Source: Pomphorhynchus laevis (taxonomy: Eukaryota > Acanthocephala > Palaeacanthocephala > Echinorhynchida > Pomphorhynchidae). Taken from it: a stretch of 64,000 bases of DNA. The translations under genes were made by a program, and so were the position numbers. Positions 10,273-21,787 of this stretch are shown here, piece after piece. The stretch is taken from contig WNNJ02000108.1 in assembly GCA_012934845.2 (NCBI GenBank), positions 496,001 through 560,000 on the forward strand, written 5' to 3'. Numbering within the stretch: the first letter of the stretch is position 1; the number at the start of each line of letters is the position of its first letter. The notes under the pieces are model-generated. The model searched no databases, was not told where the DNA came from, and worked only from the letters and a program-made list of their open reading frames with translations.

Positions 10273-10815
10273 CTAAGTAATATGGAATGTTTGTTTCTGT
10301 GTATCCTTGTGAGAAATGATGGAATTCTCTAGATTTGACGAATCTAGGAAATCGAATTTAAGGTTAAATAAGGAAGTTTCAAGGGTTGTTGCCTTTACGA
10401 TTCGCGATCTTGCATGTCCTCGTGTCCAAACTCGAGTAGGGGTAGATTTCCGGAATATTGAAGTATCAGATGTTGCCGTTATGTTGATCGGGGCGATTTC
10501 ATTGTCTAGTGAAGGTATTGTATCTTGCTCGAATACTTCACATGTATAAGGGATATCTGATCGTAATGGTTTATCAGTGTCTTCGGTTAGTGAGCGTAGA
10601 TCGTTAATAGTCTTATTTAAATTTGCAATTGCAAGAGCTGCACAGAAACCACAATAGAAATTGTGACTCGTCATTGTTTGAGAACTGTCTGAGGGGAAGC
10701 TTACTTTGGTCCATATCGCGCAGCCGTGAGAGTCACATGCCACTTCATTATCTGCGTACCCAACCGACTTTGTTGTATTGTTGTGTTTCGCTTGCTTGTT
10801 GGTCTTCTTTGTCAT
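10273..10815 (-). pseudogene. LINE-C ORF1 N-terminal zinc-motif part
   Basis: Starts with a lysine-rich stretch, then cysteines 27 and 32 (ACDSHGCAIW) and 55 and 58 (NFYCGFC). This two-pair arrangement with a central tryptophan resembles the PHD-like zinc motif found in ORF1 of CR1-type elements. A frame break of about 100 bp separates it from the ORF1 core at 9571-10176. The ATG at 10815 is a plausible true start because nothing similar lies upstream. Confidence 0.7.
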
Positions 10816-11007
10816 ATTTTTGTCATATAATGTGATATTGTACTGGAATTCAAATTTCCATCAATTTTTCAAATGGAAAATTCGTTATTGAATAATGGAT
10901 CCGATCAACAGATTTCGTTTATTGCGGTATCAATGGAATTTGATTTAAATTTCAATTTGAAATTGTAAGAACTTATTATAATCAAGACAATTTTAAATTC
11001 TTTAATC

Positions 11008-11046
11008 GTTGAAGTAATCGTTGTAATCGATGTAATCGTTGTAAAC
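11008..11046 (-). repeat. 9-bp tandem repeat, probable 3' tail of LINE-D
   Basis: On the sense (minus) strand the unit CAACGATTA occurs three times exactly and once as CATCGATTA, with one 3-nt interruption. It lies about 45-80 bp past the LINE-D stop codon. CR1- and L2-type LINEs are known to end in short tandem repeats rather than poly(A), so this is probably the element's 3' terminus. A second copy's end would be needed to prove it. Confidence 0.55.
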
Positions 11047-11085
11047 CTTTTTATTGTAAGTAGTTTATTAAGCAGCCAAGAAAGT

Positions 11086-12262
11086 TCAAAATATATAGTT
11101 ATATATTTCCTGCAAAGAATCTTCTCTTTTTATCCACATGCTCAGCGCATTCTGGAAAGATTTGTACTGTGCCATAGACACGATCGAAATCGGCAATCGG
11201 TTCCATAGGTTTACCGCTCTGTGAGATAATCGCAAGTATCTATGACATTTCCCGTGTGATTGCACAACAACTGATAAAGAATGTCCTCTGTGGCTCGGGC
11301 GATCATTTAGAATAACGGATTCCGATGGATAACCAGGAAAGACATGGATCATTCGCCATAACTGTAATAAATCATTGTACACATATCTCTTGTAAACTGA
11401 AGTAATATTTAGTTGGCTTAGTCTATCACAGTAGGCGATGTTCCGAAGACCAGAACATAGCTTGGAAAATCGGCGAAGAATCTTTTCTAATTGGTTTATT
11501 TCACCACGCGTAGAAGGAAAAGTCGCCGGCGAAGCATAATCAATGATTGGTCTGATCAACGCCTTATATAATAGTGAGAACTGAGACAGTGGAAGCGAAC
11601 TAAAGGTATTTGTGATCATGTAAATAATTTTTCTCGACGTGTTGCATATATTTTTAGTATTGAGGTCGGTTTTAAACGAATTCTGAACAATTATCCCAAG
11701 ATATTTTGTATACGAATTTGTGGGAATAATCTCACCGCAAACAGAATAATCATTTGGTAAATCACTACGACCAAATCTGAGGTGGACACATTTAGTAATG
11801 TTAATCATGATTCCGGTCAGTTCGCTCCACCTATTAACCATATTTATGTCATCTTGTAAGTGTTGCATATCGGCATAGCATGTAATGACATTCCATATTT
11901 TAAGATCATCCGCGAATGCTAATTTTTTACATTTTAGAGAGCGTAGCAAACTATTCAGAAATATGACGGATAATAATGGACCCAACACCGATCCCTGAGG
12001 AACACCCATTGATAAATTTGACGGTCTAGATAGACAATTTCCAACTCGAACTCTGAAAGAACGATCAGATAGAAAAGCGTGAATCCATCGAATAATAGGA
12101 ATTTCAATTCCGTAACCGGCAAGAGCCTCAATTAACATATTGTGGGGAACCCTATCAAAGGCCTGACTGAAGTCGAAATACACGACATCAATTGCATTAC
12201 CCTGCGCAACTGCATCAACCCATGCTTCGCGTGCACATAAAAGATTAGACATGCAAGAACGT
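11086..12262 (-). pseudogene. LINE-D ORF2, reverse transcriptase C-terminal two thirds
   Basis: Encodes RSCMSNLLCAREAWVDAV, YFDFSQAFDRVPH, GVPQGSVLGPLL, and FADDLKIW with both catalytic aspartates. The thumb (RPIIDYASPATFPSTRGE) and the tail SHRAVNLWNRLPISIV follow. The stop at 11086-11088 follows EIYNYIF. The open frame formally continues upstream into the Gypsy LTR, so the ATG at 12318 is artefactual. The closest relatives in the window are LINE-A and LINE-E. Confidence 0.85.
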
Positions 12263-12352
12263 TGTCGTGAATTAACTAACTTGTGTTTTAATGTTATTTG
12301 TTTTGTTGATGTTTTCAATAAAGCTACATTAGCCTCACTTTGGATCTTAACA
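12263..12352 (+). repeat. 5' LTR of the Gypsy element
   Basis: 90 bp, starting TGTCGTGAATTAAC and ending GGATCTTAACA. It contains AATAAA about 35 bp before its end, a plausible polyadenylation signal. It matches the 3' LTR at 89 of 90 positions. Confidence 0.9.
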
Positions 12353-15300
12353 ATTTATTGAAAACATTTGTGTGAGCATTTGTTGTCAATATGGACATAG
12401 TCGTAAACGGATTGGCGAATGTTGATTATGCACGATATCTGCAGCCAAGTAAACTTACAATAGACCCAAACGGAGCGGATATTTGGAAACATTGGCTATC
12501 AACATTCGAAGCGTTTATCGAACACATCGGAGCTCCGTGTGAGATTCGATTGGCGTTACTGCGTAATTACGTTTCTCCTCAAATTTTCAAGTCAATTCAA
12601 CAACTGTCTGATTATGCAGAAGCTATCAAGACGCTTCGATCGATGTTTGAGCGACCGACCAATGTCATTTATGCTCGATATATACTATTCGCGAGGAGAC
12701 AAGAAGATGCAGAAGATATTCAACACTACACTAATAGTTTAAAGCAACTAGCCTCAGAATGTAAGTTCGAAGAAGTATCGGCACAAGATCACCGAGATCA
12801 GGCAATTCTAAATGCGTTCATAGCGAGTATTTCCTCAAAGAAAATTAGAGAACGTTTACTTGAAAACTGTACCTTAACACTAACGCTTTTGAAATTGCAA
12901 AAGCTATGGAAAGTGCGGAAAAACGTTCAACGGTAATCGAAGGACCTTATTATCGACTAGCTCATGTTTCCGACAGCAGAAAGGAAGAGGCGGCAGATCA
13001 ACTGGCACAAATGAATGATAGAGTAGTTGCAACAATCAAAAGTAATTGGAAGTGCTTTTTTTGTGGAAGTCAATCAAAGCATAGTCGAGAATCTTGTCCG
13101 GCAAAAAATTCAATTTGCCATAAATGTCAGAAGGAAGGACATTTTGCAAGAGCGTGTCGATCTTCACAATTCGGTCGTAATAAATACTCTGCGTGCATTT
13201 CTTCAATACTGTCTGACCGAAAAGCTGTAGACCAAATATCCATTTGCAACAAAAGAGTAAAGTGTTTGTTTGACACAGGGAGTTGTTATAGTTTTATTCG
13301 AACTGATATTGTGAGTAAGATGAAATTGCCTATCGTCAGAGATATACGGCCTATTACAATGGCCACTAATCGCTTAAGACTTTAACTAAAGGCCATGTCA
13401 CTACTTCCATCATCTACAAGTCCAAATTTATAAAAACATTATATTTCATGTTCTGGACGACTTATGTACCGAAGCAATATTGGGGATGGATTTTATGAAT
13501 GAGCATAAGATTTTCAAACTAAAATTGAATGGTCCTAGAAACGAATTGGCGATTGCTGCTTTGCGACCTATAGATTTCAAGCCAGTTCGACCATTTTCAC
13601 ATCTAAATGAACATTGCATTCCTATTGCAACGAGGTCTCGCCGGTATAATCCAGCCGATCGTGATTTTATTCGATCGGAGGTTCAGAAGTTATTGAAAGA
13701 TGGGATTATCGAACCTTGTATTTCACCATGGCGAGCTCAAGTGGTAGTTACGCGCTCGGAGAGACATAAACGCAGGCTTGTTATTGATTACTCACAAACG
13801 ATAAATAAATATACATTGCTGGATGCCTATCCTTTGCCAAACTTACAAGATCTTGTGTATGAAATTAGTAAATACAAATGGTTTTCTACAATTGACTTAC
13901 AGTCTGCTTATCATCAAGTTCCTCTACATCCAGACAATAGACTATATACTGCCTTTGAAGCAGATGGAAGATTAGATTGCTTTGCGAGATTGCCCTTTGG
14001 TTTGAAGAATGCAGTGTCATGCTTTCAGCGATGTATGGATCACATGATTGAAACAAATGAATTAAAAAGTACATTTGCCTATCTAGATAACATTACAATT
14101 TGCGGAATGACCCAACAAGAACACGACGAAAATCTGGGCAAATTCAACAGTGTCGCTACCAAGTGCGGGCTCACAATGAATACAACTAAATGTGAATTTA
14201 ACAAGAAAGAAATAAAGCTTCTCGGCTACTTAATTTGTCAAGGAGTACTGAAACCAGATCCGGACAGATTGTAGGCTTTACATGAACTCCCTCCCCCTAC
14301 GATGTCAGATCCTTACAACGAAGTATTGGACTCTTTGCTTACTACTCGTCTTGGATACCAGAATTTTCACAAAAGATTGAATTCTTGAGAAACGCTTCAT
14401 TCCCTATGAACGCTGAATCAAAACTGTCATTTGAAAAGCTTAAAGCAAATATTGCGAGTGCTTCTTTATACCACATCGATAACGCTCAAGCGCTAACAGT
14501 CGAGACAGACGCTTCTGAAACGTGCATTGCGGCTACACTGAACGGAGACGGTCGTCCGATTGCGTTTTTTTCAAGAAAACTTTCTGTAAGCGAGCAGAGA
14601 TGGGCAGCAATCGAGAAAGAGGCTTTAGCCATAGTAGAATCCCTTATTAAGTGGCGACATTTTCTTATCGGAAGGCATTTTAAAATCATCACAGACCAAA
14701 GATCAGTTAGTTTTATATTTAATCAACTAAACGGAAGCAAGATAAAAAACGACAAAATACAACGTTGGAAAGCAGAATTGGCCAATTACGATTTTGAAAT
14801 ATTCTACCGCCCGGGATCTTTGAATGGACCAGCAGATACCTTATCTAGAATATGTGCTACTTCCAATTTCGATAGAGGATTACGAGAACTTCACGAATCA
14901 TTATGTCACCCCGGTGTACGACGGTTAACTCATTATGTCAGATCACGGAATCTTCCATTCTCAGTAAATGATGTGAAAAATATTTGTGAACGTTGTGAAG
15001 CTTGTAAATTTTCTAAGCCTCGATTTTCAAATACCTGTACGGCTCATGTAATTAAAGCTACCCGCCCTTTTGAGCGATTATGCATAGATTTCAAAGGACC
15101 ATTACCGAGTAATTCAAGATCCCGTTTCCTCCTTGTTGTGATTGATGAGTATAGTCGGTTTCCTTTTGCCTACGCGTGCCCCGATATGTCTGCTAAAACT
15201 GTGTGTCATTGTTTGGACGAAATATTTGCTATTTTTGGTTGTCCAGAATATATTCATTCGGATAGAGGTACGTCGTTTATGTCATCGGATGTCAGACATT

Positions 15301-16038
15301 TTCTCAGTGAGAGAGGAATCGCTAGCAGTTCCACAACACCGTACAACCCAAGAGGTAACGGACAATGCGAACGATACAATTCAACAATTTGGACAGCTAT
15401 AACTACCACGTTACGAAGTGAACGAATGTCTATTCATCAGTGGCAAATAATATTACCAAGAGCACTCAATAGCATAAGGAGTCTTTTATGTACTTCAACC
15501 AACTACACACCTCACGAACGGATATTTTCTTACCCCAGAAAGAGTAATGAAGGCAAAACGTTTCCAAAATGGATGACCGATGGTGCATCTGTACTTGTCC
15601 GGAATCATAGACGTGAATCGAAATATGAACCAATAGGTTGTCCAGCTAAACTTGTGACTGCTAACAACAAATACGCTATCATCGAATATCCTAATCAACG
15701 ACAAGGTGCGGTTTCTTTAAGGGACGTGGCTCCCGGTTTCGATATCGGACAACGGTTGTCAGGTGGAGATAGCTGCCAAAATCTAATGATAGAACATCAT
15801 GAATGTACGAACGATACATCACAACTTACAACTACTACTAAAGATGATATTGAAAGCAGCTATAACCCTGATACCAGCTACAGCGACGATAAAACTGTGA
15901 GTACGGACGACGATACTTTAAACGATACTTTCAAAATATCCGACGAGAAAGGAAATGAAATTATGCAGAGCAACGAAAGACCCGTGCGAAATAAAGCTAC
16001 TCCCGCGTATCTACGAGATTATGTTTGGCGGAGGAGAA

Positions 16039-16128
16039 TGTCGTGAATTAACTAACTTGTGTTTTAATGTTATTTGTTTTGTAGATGTTTTCAATAAAGC
16101 TACATTAGCCTCACTTTGGATCTTAACA
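16039..16128 (+). repeat. 3' LTR of the Gypsy element
   Basis: 90 bp, same TG..CA ends and AATAAA as the 5' LTR. The right-hand copy of the target duplication AACGT follows at 16129-16133, after which LINE-D resumes. Confidence 0.9.
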
Positions 16129-16195
16129 AACGTTCAGGACGAAAACCATGTTGCGAATTATCTAACAAGTTCGATGATTCAAGATAGAATAGTAA

Positions 16196-17866
16196 TCACC
16201 GATACAATATGCGCTCTAACATCTTACATACGACACTTGTAAGGCTTATTGCTCTATAATTTTCAGGATTGTGACGATCTCCTTTTTTGTGGACTGGCAC
16301 TACAGTGGTGATTTTCCAATCTAACGGTAGAATTGACTTAACTAGTGATAGTTGAAACAAATAAGCTAACGGTGAAGCAATAAATGTTGATAATATCTTT
16401 AGTATATGGGGATATAATCCATCCGGACCAGGTGATGAATGTTGTAAATAATTTAACTCACTATAAACCTCCTCGGTAGTAACATCAAAATAAGTTCGTG
16501 AATGGCTTACACGAGATTGCTGGTTAATTTCTGTGTTATTAGTTACGAGTTGAAAAGTCGACGCAAACGTGTCGGCTACATCTTGAGGCGATGTGATAAA
16601 GTTATCATTAATACGAAGAGACGAAACCGCAGGAATTGTCCTATTTCTACGTATGTGAGCCCAAAATCGTTTTGGTGCACTATGAAAATCCGCAGCTATT
16701 CTCATTTCGTAGTTAATTTTTTTGCGTTTTTTAAGCTTTTCGAAAAAGTTACGACAATTGACGTATTCCTGTCGATAAGTATTGTCCTTGCAGCTTAATT
16801 TAAACAGTCGGTTTCTTCGTCTTAGTTCTGATTTAAGTTCTCTATTAAACCACGGAGGATTCACTTTTTTATTTTTATGCACGATCTTGGTAGGAACGTA
16901 TTTTTCTATTATTTCGCACATTGCTGAACGGAAAACTTTCCAACAATCTTCAACATCGTCGCTAGCGCCTACAAAGTTCATAGTCGATGCTGCTTGGAGA
17001 ATTTTACACTGATCCGCACAATACCAACAATGCTTGAAGATTTTAGTTTCGACTTCGTCGATAATATTATTTGAAATCCCTGAGAAGTGAAAAAGCAATA
17101 CACAATGATCACTAACTCCTATGGGTGCTTCATGCATAATGTCACGCACATCTGTTAATGATTTAGATAAAATTAAATCCAACAAAGAACTTTGATCATT
17201 CATAATCCTAATTGGTGCTGATACATGCTGAACAAGAAATAGGCTATCTAACAGAAAATTCCACAAGTCATGATCTAGTTTACTAAAAGATGTTATTCCT
17301 GAATGAGGATCATCCATATTGATGCTGGAAATATTGAAGTCTCCTAAACAGAGGAATCGGTCACCCATCGCTGCATTTATCAAAATATCTGAGAATTTCT
17401 GAGTGAGAACGAAGCTACATGGATATCTATAACATAGTGCGATAGTAACTTTATTTCTTGCATGGGATAGACTCGCAACCATCAGTTCACAAGTACCATA
17501 TGTGTCAGTATAACATTCAAAATCGTCAATACATATACATTGATCGACATAAAGTGCAACACCGCCTCCTCGTCGTACTTTACGATCAACCCTGATGATC
17601 GAATACCCATCCACAGCTACCATACTATCAGCAATATCATGATTTAGCCAAGTTTCGGTAACTGCGATTATTTGAGGTTTATATGTAAAGAATCTGTTCC
17701 GAAATTCGTCAATCTTCGATACTATACTACAAATATTTGTGTAAGCGACATTAATAATTGGAGTTGAACATTTACTGGTTCCTGCGTTTATAGATAGTCC
17801 AGTAGGAAATATATCTAACGAGGGTGGATCAATACCTAAGCAATTAACGGACCGATTGGATTCCAA
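16196..17866 (-). pseudogene. LINE-D ORF2, endonuclease, linker and RT N-terminus
   Basis: A 556-codon frame. Endonuclease blocks: AYTNICSIVSKIDEF (about residue 41), VTETWLNHDI (about 69), RRGGGVALYV (about 97), CYRYP, LCLGDFNISS (about 170) and GVSDHCVLLF (about 245). The linker PPWFNRELKSELRRRNRLF (about 338) and FWAHIRRNRTIP follow. The RT begins with SSPGPDGLYPHIL (about 480) and VPVHKKGDRHNPENYRAIS. The frame is lost just before the HGFRP block near 16200. The endonuclease looks complete. Confidence 0.85.
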
Positions 17867-18020
17867 CGTACAAATGGCTTTCTTCGAACCACACGAAAAT
17901 TTCTTATTGTCAAGTCCTTTTCACCAGAAGCATTCCTGGTCTTTAGCTCTTCCCAAGCTTGATGTCGCATCTTACGATCCTGAATGCTGAGATCCTTAAA
18001 GATTTTAGTAATTTGACCTT

Positions 18021-18578
18021 TTAATTTATACCCTCTGCGTAATATCTCGTTAGCATTGTCGGACGATTTACATACACTTTCAATAAGCGTGGACGTTCTT
18101 CATTTTTCTTACCTAACCTGAACAATGATTTCACTAGAAGAGATGAGGCTATAGATTCCTCACCTGAAGTAAATATTTTTGATAATACTTCCCGAACTCT
18201 ACTCACGTCATGATCAATACGTAGCTGCGGCTTTGAAGAGTTAGATTCCGGCGTATTAGCAAAGATTACGCACCGATCTCGGTTTTCGCCACGCATTCGC
18301 GCATTAATATCTAGCGGTTGTGCTAATGGTTCTTTATTCTGGCCGTTTCCTGTTTTATGTACGGAAAATTCTCCGACATTTGCAACCATCACTGACGATT
18401 TAGACATTGAATTAATATCCCTGTATTGAATGCACAGGAAAGCGCAAAATCCACACATAAATGACCCACTAGAATTATCATTTGAATCAGTAGCGATTGT
18501 AATCGTCGACCAGCGTCGACAATCATCAGAGTCACACTGTACTTGATAACTTGTAGATTTAACCTTCTTGTTCTTCAT
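18021..18578 (-). pseudogene. LINE-D ORF1, zinc motif plus core
   Basis: N-terminal cysteines 15 and 20 (QCDSDDC), W23, and 42 and 45 (FMCGFC) form the same two-pair zinc motif as in LINE-C. The core has DRCVIFANTPESNSS, RIDHDVSRVREVL and SLFRLGKKNEERPRLLKVY. A frameshift near 18055 ends the open frame early. The rest of the protein continues to about 17880 in the neighbouring frame with SIQDRKMRHQAWEELK and NFRVVRRKPFVRW. ORF1 is directly followed by ORF2, with little or no spacer. Confidence 0.75.
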
Positions 18579-18985
18579 AACAGTACGAAAACAATTGTGT
18601 ATATTAATTGTATTTACTTTAGATTGTATGTTATTTTATCTCAAACTTTTTTTATGGTTTGGCAAGAAAACGTTTGGTCGATTATTATGCTGAATAAGTT
18701 AATGAAAAAGTTATGTAGTCTTTATTAGAGACGAGATATTTGTAAGTAACTTTAATCGACAATTTAAATCTTTTAATCAACAATTGAAACACAGTAGGCA
18801 ATGATTGTTTTTCTAAGTAAGAACTCAAAACAGAGGAAAACGAAAACCAGTTATATATGAGAGACATATCATTCAACAGTCACAAAATAAACAATCAAAG
18901 CCGGCGTCAACACCACTATACAAAATCCACATTGCTCTTGGCAGCATCAAAACATTGCAAATAATGCCGCTTTGTTGGTTGAGAG
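18579..18985. other. AT-rich DNA upstream of LINE-D ORF1
   Basis: Short open frames here have no recognisable features. It may include the LINE-D 5' UTR, but its boundary cannot be placed. Confidence 0.4.
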
Positions 18986-18989
18986 ACAC

Positions 18990-19130
18990 TGGTCACAGCA
19001 AAACTGTCTATAAAACGAGGCATGACAGGTATCCAAAATGCTGGAGACTGTCACACAGGGTACTTAATATGTGGAATTGTCTGCCTGAGGAAATTGCTTC
19101 CTCCCGGAGTCTGCATTTGTTCGAAAATTA
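18990..19130 (+). pseudogene. LINE ORF2 C-terminal tail fragment
   Basis: In one plus-strand frame, interrupted once, the translation gives RYPKCWRLSHRV, then LNMWNCLPEEI, then SRSLHLFEN. The SHR...WN.LP...S...F pattern closes the ORF2 of CR1/Jockey-like LINEs (compare SHRAVNLWNRLP in LINE-D). Only the last 45 or so residues survive, and no other part of the element is nearby. Confidence 0.55.
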
Positions 19131-19945
19131 TTAATGACATGAATCATCAAGAAGACGAGAAACGAGTCATGGACATATTTGCAGTGATTTGTTTTTTTTG
19201 CTTGTTGATTTTTTTCGTTTCTTATTTTTTAGTTTCATTTTTTCAAACTGTGATCATGCAAAATAGCCTTATGTCTAGGTATTGTCAGAATAATAATATC
19301 CTTAGCATATCGACTTACAAGCCTTTTTAAACCGCACTAAAAATATCCATGATGATACTTATCGTACTGGGATTTGTATTATTTGATGCAACTACCATAA
19401 CGTGTTGATGATTGTCAGCTACCGCGTAATTGAACTAAGCATTCACTTTAATTTCCCGGTAATAGAGGGAAACTAAATTTATCAAATTCCGTTTACTTAG
19501 TTTTATCTCTTTATCTGCAAAATTATATATTCTTCTTATTTACACATTCCTTAACTCGATCTTTCCCGACTAACTGCTTTATTTTTACGCTCCCGTGAAT
19601 CTCGTATTCTATATTTTCCAAAATATTTCTCAAACGTCTTCGATATTATTCAATTGCTGCACCTTTAGCCTGGTATTCTTTACCTACCCATATTCATGTA
19701 TTTACTTCCTTTATATTCTTTAAGCGTCTTCTTCTCGAAATCCTAATATCCCCTACCAAATCATTTTTTGTTTACAGCCAAACAAAAGAAATATTAACCC
19801 TTAAAAGATACACGACGAAAGATTTGACAGTCAACTAAAATGTGCAAGTTATTTGAATTGGGTTTAAGAGGAATATATATTGAAGAAACAGTGTTTCATA
19901 TCATTAACATTACATAACAAAAATGTAGAATTAGAGATAATAGAA
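19131..19945. other. AT-rich non-coding DNA
   Basis: No coding similarity, RNA gene or clear repeat was found. The plus-strand frame around 19022-19330 overlaps the LINE tail fragment and then becomes phenylalanine- and serine-rich low-complexity sequence. Confidence 0.4.
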
Positions 19946-19947
19946 TA

Positions 19948-20040
19948 GATTAGTAACCAGTTCAATAAATACCCCGGTGCATGTATCAATATCAGGCTCA
20001 TCATTAAGGTTGTATGCACACGCTTGTGATGACATAAAGT
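19948..20040 (+). repeat. Direct repeat R1, copy 1
   Basis: About 93 bp recurring at 20508-20607 with roughly 90% identity, including the block TATGCACACGCTTGTGATG. Both copies precede sequence related to the transposon endonuclease-like fragment at 20640-21024, so they may be parts of the same decayed element. Confidence 0.6.
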
Positions 20041-20507
20041 TCTAAGTAACCACAAATTCACAGCAGGTTTGTCAAATGATACCCTTGGTTGGATGAAAAG
20101 TCGAAGGTAAATTTTTTCGTGTGGAAAACAAAATACGAGTTCGCATGCGTTTTCCTGTAAAACTGGGGATACTAAATAATTAGGCACACTATAATTATAG
20201 AGCTAATTGAGTCGGAGTTAAAGCAAGCAAGTCGAAAATATGATTATTGAACCAATTTTATCTCTTGTAGCAGATTCTTATCCATTCATCGCCTCCACAA
20301 CTACAAGCGATCGTGGAGCTGGGCTATAAGTATAGTGCAAACGTTTTTACCCCTATTACTAAGCGAAAATTTTTAGATGTTACAATAGTCAATCCAAACG
20401 CTCAGTCATATGATCTATCTGCCCCCTCGAACGCATTTTTCCACGATCATAAGTAACTTTATTATTACTACTACAGGTCAATAGAATATTACTACTACAG
20501 GTATATA

Positions 20508-20607
20508 GAATAGATTAGTAACCAGTCCGATAAATGCCCTAGTACATGCATCAATATCAGGATCATCATTAGTTGTATGCACACGCTTGTGATGACATAA
20601 AGTCATC
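20508..20607 (+). repeat. Direct repeat R1, copy 2
   Basis: Second copy of the repeat at 19948-20040, offset by 560 bp. Its right end runs directly into the 21-bp tandem repeat that begins near 20600. Confidence 0.6.
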
Positions 20608-20660
20608 ACAGGGAATCTTAAAGTCATCACAAGGAATCTTAAAGTCATCTCCGGAATCTT
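20599..20660 (+). repeat. 21-bp tandem repeat, three units
   Basis: Units AAAGTCATCACAGGGAATCTT, one variant with CAAGG, and a diverged third with CTCCGG. In the plus-strand frame that continues into the endonuclease-like fragment it reads KVITGNLKVITRNLKVISG, so it is an in-frame expansion or a replication slip next to that fragment. Confidence 0.7.
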
Positions 20661-21024
20661 TGGAAACAGGACGGAGTGTACTTTCCTTGATATCTGCATG
20701 TTCAACGCATACGCTTCCTCTAACTCCAGTAAGAGTATCGGACCATGCTTCGAATATCATGAACTAAGGAAGAAAAGGAAGTATCTTGAGAGAGTAAATA
20801 ACATAGAGCATGCGTCATTTATTCCCGTGGTATTTTTGATGCTCAGCGGGGCGGGTTCGGAAGCGGCAATCCTGTTAAAGAGAATCGCGAGCTTCCTGAC
20901 AAGAAGTCATAACAGCTCATACAACGATGAAATAACCAGATTACGTAGTAGCATCAGCGTTACCCTTGCAAAGATGACTTCTCGATGTATCCGTGGAGCT
21001 CGATCAGCTATAAATCGTCCTTAA
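20660..21024 (+). pseudogene. Transposon C-terminal domain fragment (FDVRVFNPxAxSN type)
   Basis: Encodes FLDICMFNAYASSNSSKSIG, CFEYHELRKKRKYLERVNNIEHASFIPVVF, GAGSEAAILLKRIASFLT and RSSISVTLAKMTSRCIRGAR. I know this string of motifs from very common transposon-derived proteins of invertebrates and fish (typically F-D-V-R-V-F-N-P-x-A-P-S-N, then ..VEHASFTPLVFS.TGG). The spacing resembles a PD-(D/E)xK nuclease core, which is inference. A second fragment lies at 62790-63101. The upstream RT or other partner domain is missing, so this is a relic. Confidence 0.6.
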
Positions 21025-21436
21025 AGGGATTTATGCTTAATCAAGGAAGAATAATTTAGTGACTTTTTGAATATTAAAACTGGTATGGTGAGATTTTTTT
21101 CTTTAAAATTGTAAATTTAGGCCCATTTGCGGGAACCTATATTAATGTAATAATATTTATGATATATTAAAAAAAATAAAATAAAAAAACTACTACAGGT
21201 CATAGCCATAAGGCTGTTTTGATCGCTCACATAAAAAAATCAAATTAATACAAGAAAAAAATAAAAAAAATCATTCAGTATATATATCAGAACTATGGAT
21301 ACTGCAGCAACCACCACTCGTTCTCATTTCGAATCAAATTCTTTATATTATTATCGTTGGAGTTTGTAATTATTGAAAAATTTGTAATTATAATAAAGAA
21401 TTAAAATCAATATGTAACGATAATATTAGAAACATA

Positions 21437-21787
21437 ATGGAAACAGAATGCAATTGTAAAAGTCTTAGTTTTGATAAAATAAATGAACATATATGTACCC
21501 ATAATCTAGAATTAATTGAAAATTGTGAATTAAGAAAGCTGCTATCAAAAGGGTATAAATATAGATTAAATAACAACAACGACAAAAATAAAATTTACAG
21601 TTCGTTATATAATAACTTAAATGATTACTTTAGTAAGCTGATTAATAGTGAAAGCTCGAATATATCTAAGATAAACATTTGGAAAGATTATATATTTGAT
21701 AAAATTAAAAATAAAATGAAAATAACAAACAATTATAAAGGAAAGATAAAATTAATAAAGATATGTATAAAGAACTTACTAAATTAA
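21437..21787 (+). pseudogene. Naiad-like PLE, C-x-C and N-terminal region
   Basis: 116 codons with C-N-C near residue 6, then HICTHNLELIENCELRKLL (about 20-38) and a lysine- and asparagine-rich stretch. Judged by the Naiad layout, this is the conserved segment between the GIY-YIG and RT domains. The reading frame breaks near 21765 and continues as MYKELTKLKDNYIITTIDKA in the next frame. The base composition is extremely AT-rich, more so than the CR1-like elements. Confidence 0.65.

Larger units (their letters stand above)
6655..10835 (-). mobile_element. LINE-C: near full-length CR1/Jockey-like LINE
   Basis: About 4.2 kb on the minus strand. Order in sense: zinc-motif ORF1 N-terminus (10273-10815), ORF1 core (9571-10176), endonuclease (8801-9499), linker (8256-8804), RT (6744-8102), 3' UTR, and a short (TAA)n tail near 6655. 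All expected parts are present but at least four frame breaks separate them, so this copy is inactive. Tail type and layout match LINE-B. No clear target duplication was identified. Confidence 0.85.
12263..16128 (+). mobile_element. Ty3/Gypsy LTR retrotransposon (Mag-like), nested in LINE-D
   Basis: A 3.87-kb element bounded by 90-bp LTRs (12263-12352 and 16039-16128) that begin TG and end CA and differ at one position. It is flanked by the 5-bp duplication AACGT. Parts in order: gag with two CCHC knuckles (about 13050-13155), protease with LFDTGS (about 13265), RT (about 13640-14250), RNase H (about 14440-14850) and integrase with an H-C zinc region (about 14900-15010) followed by the core. 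No envelope gene is seen. Very short LTRs and this gene order recall the Mag clade; that is inference. Structurally nearly complete but broken, with about three interruptions. The nearly identical LTRs suggest a young insertion. Confidence 0.9.
11008..18578 (-). mobile_element. LINE-D: CR1/Jockey-like LINE split by a Gypsy element
   Basis: Minus-strand LINE about 3.7 kb long without its insert. ORF1 (about 17880-18578) is followed by ORF2 (17866 down to 11086), which is interrupted by a Ty3/Gypsy element at 12263-16128. The joint is clean: reading across it, HGFRPE from the right side continues as RSCMSNLL on the left, and AACGT is duplicated (12258-12262 and 16129-16133). Apart from the insert, two frameshifts are visible, one in ORF1 near 18055 and one in RT near 16200, so the LINE was probably fairly young when hit. 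Confidence 0.88.

Noticed and set aside
19022-19330. 102-codon plus-strand frame as a membrane protein gene
   Set aside because: Its first half is an off-frame read of the LINE tail fragment, and the hydrophobic rest comes from T-rich DNA.
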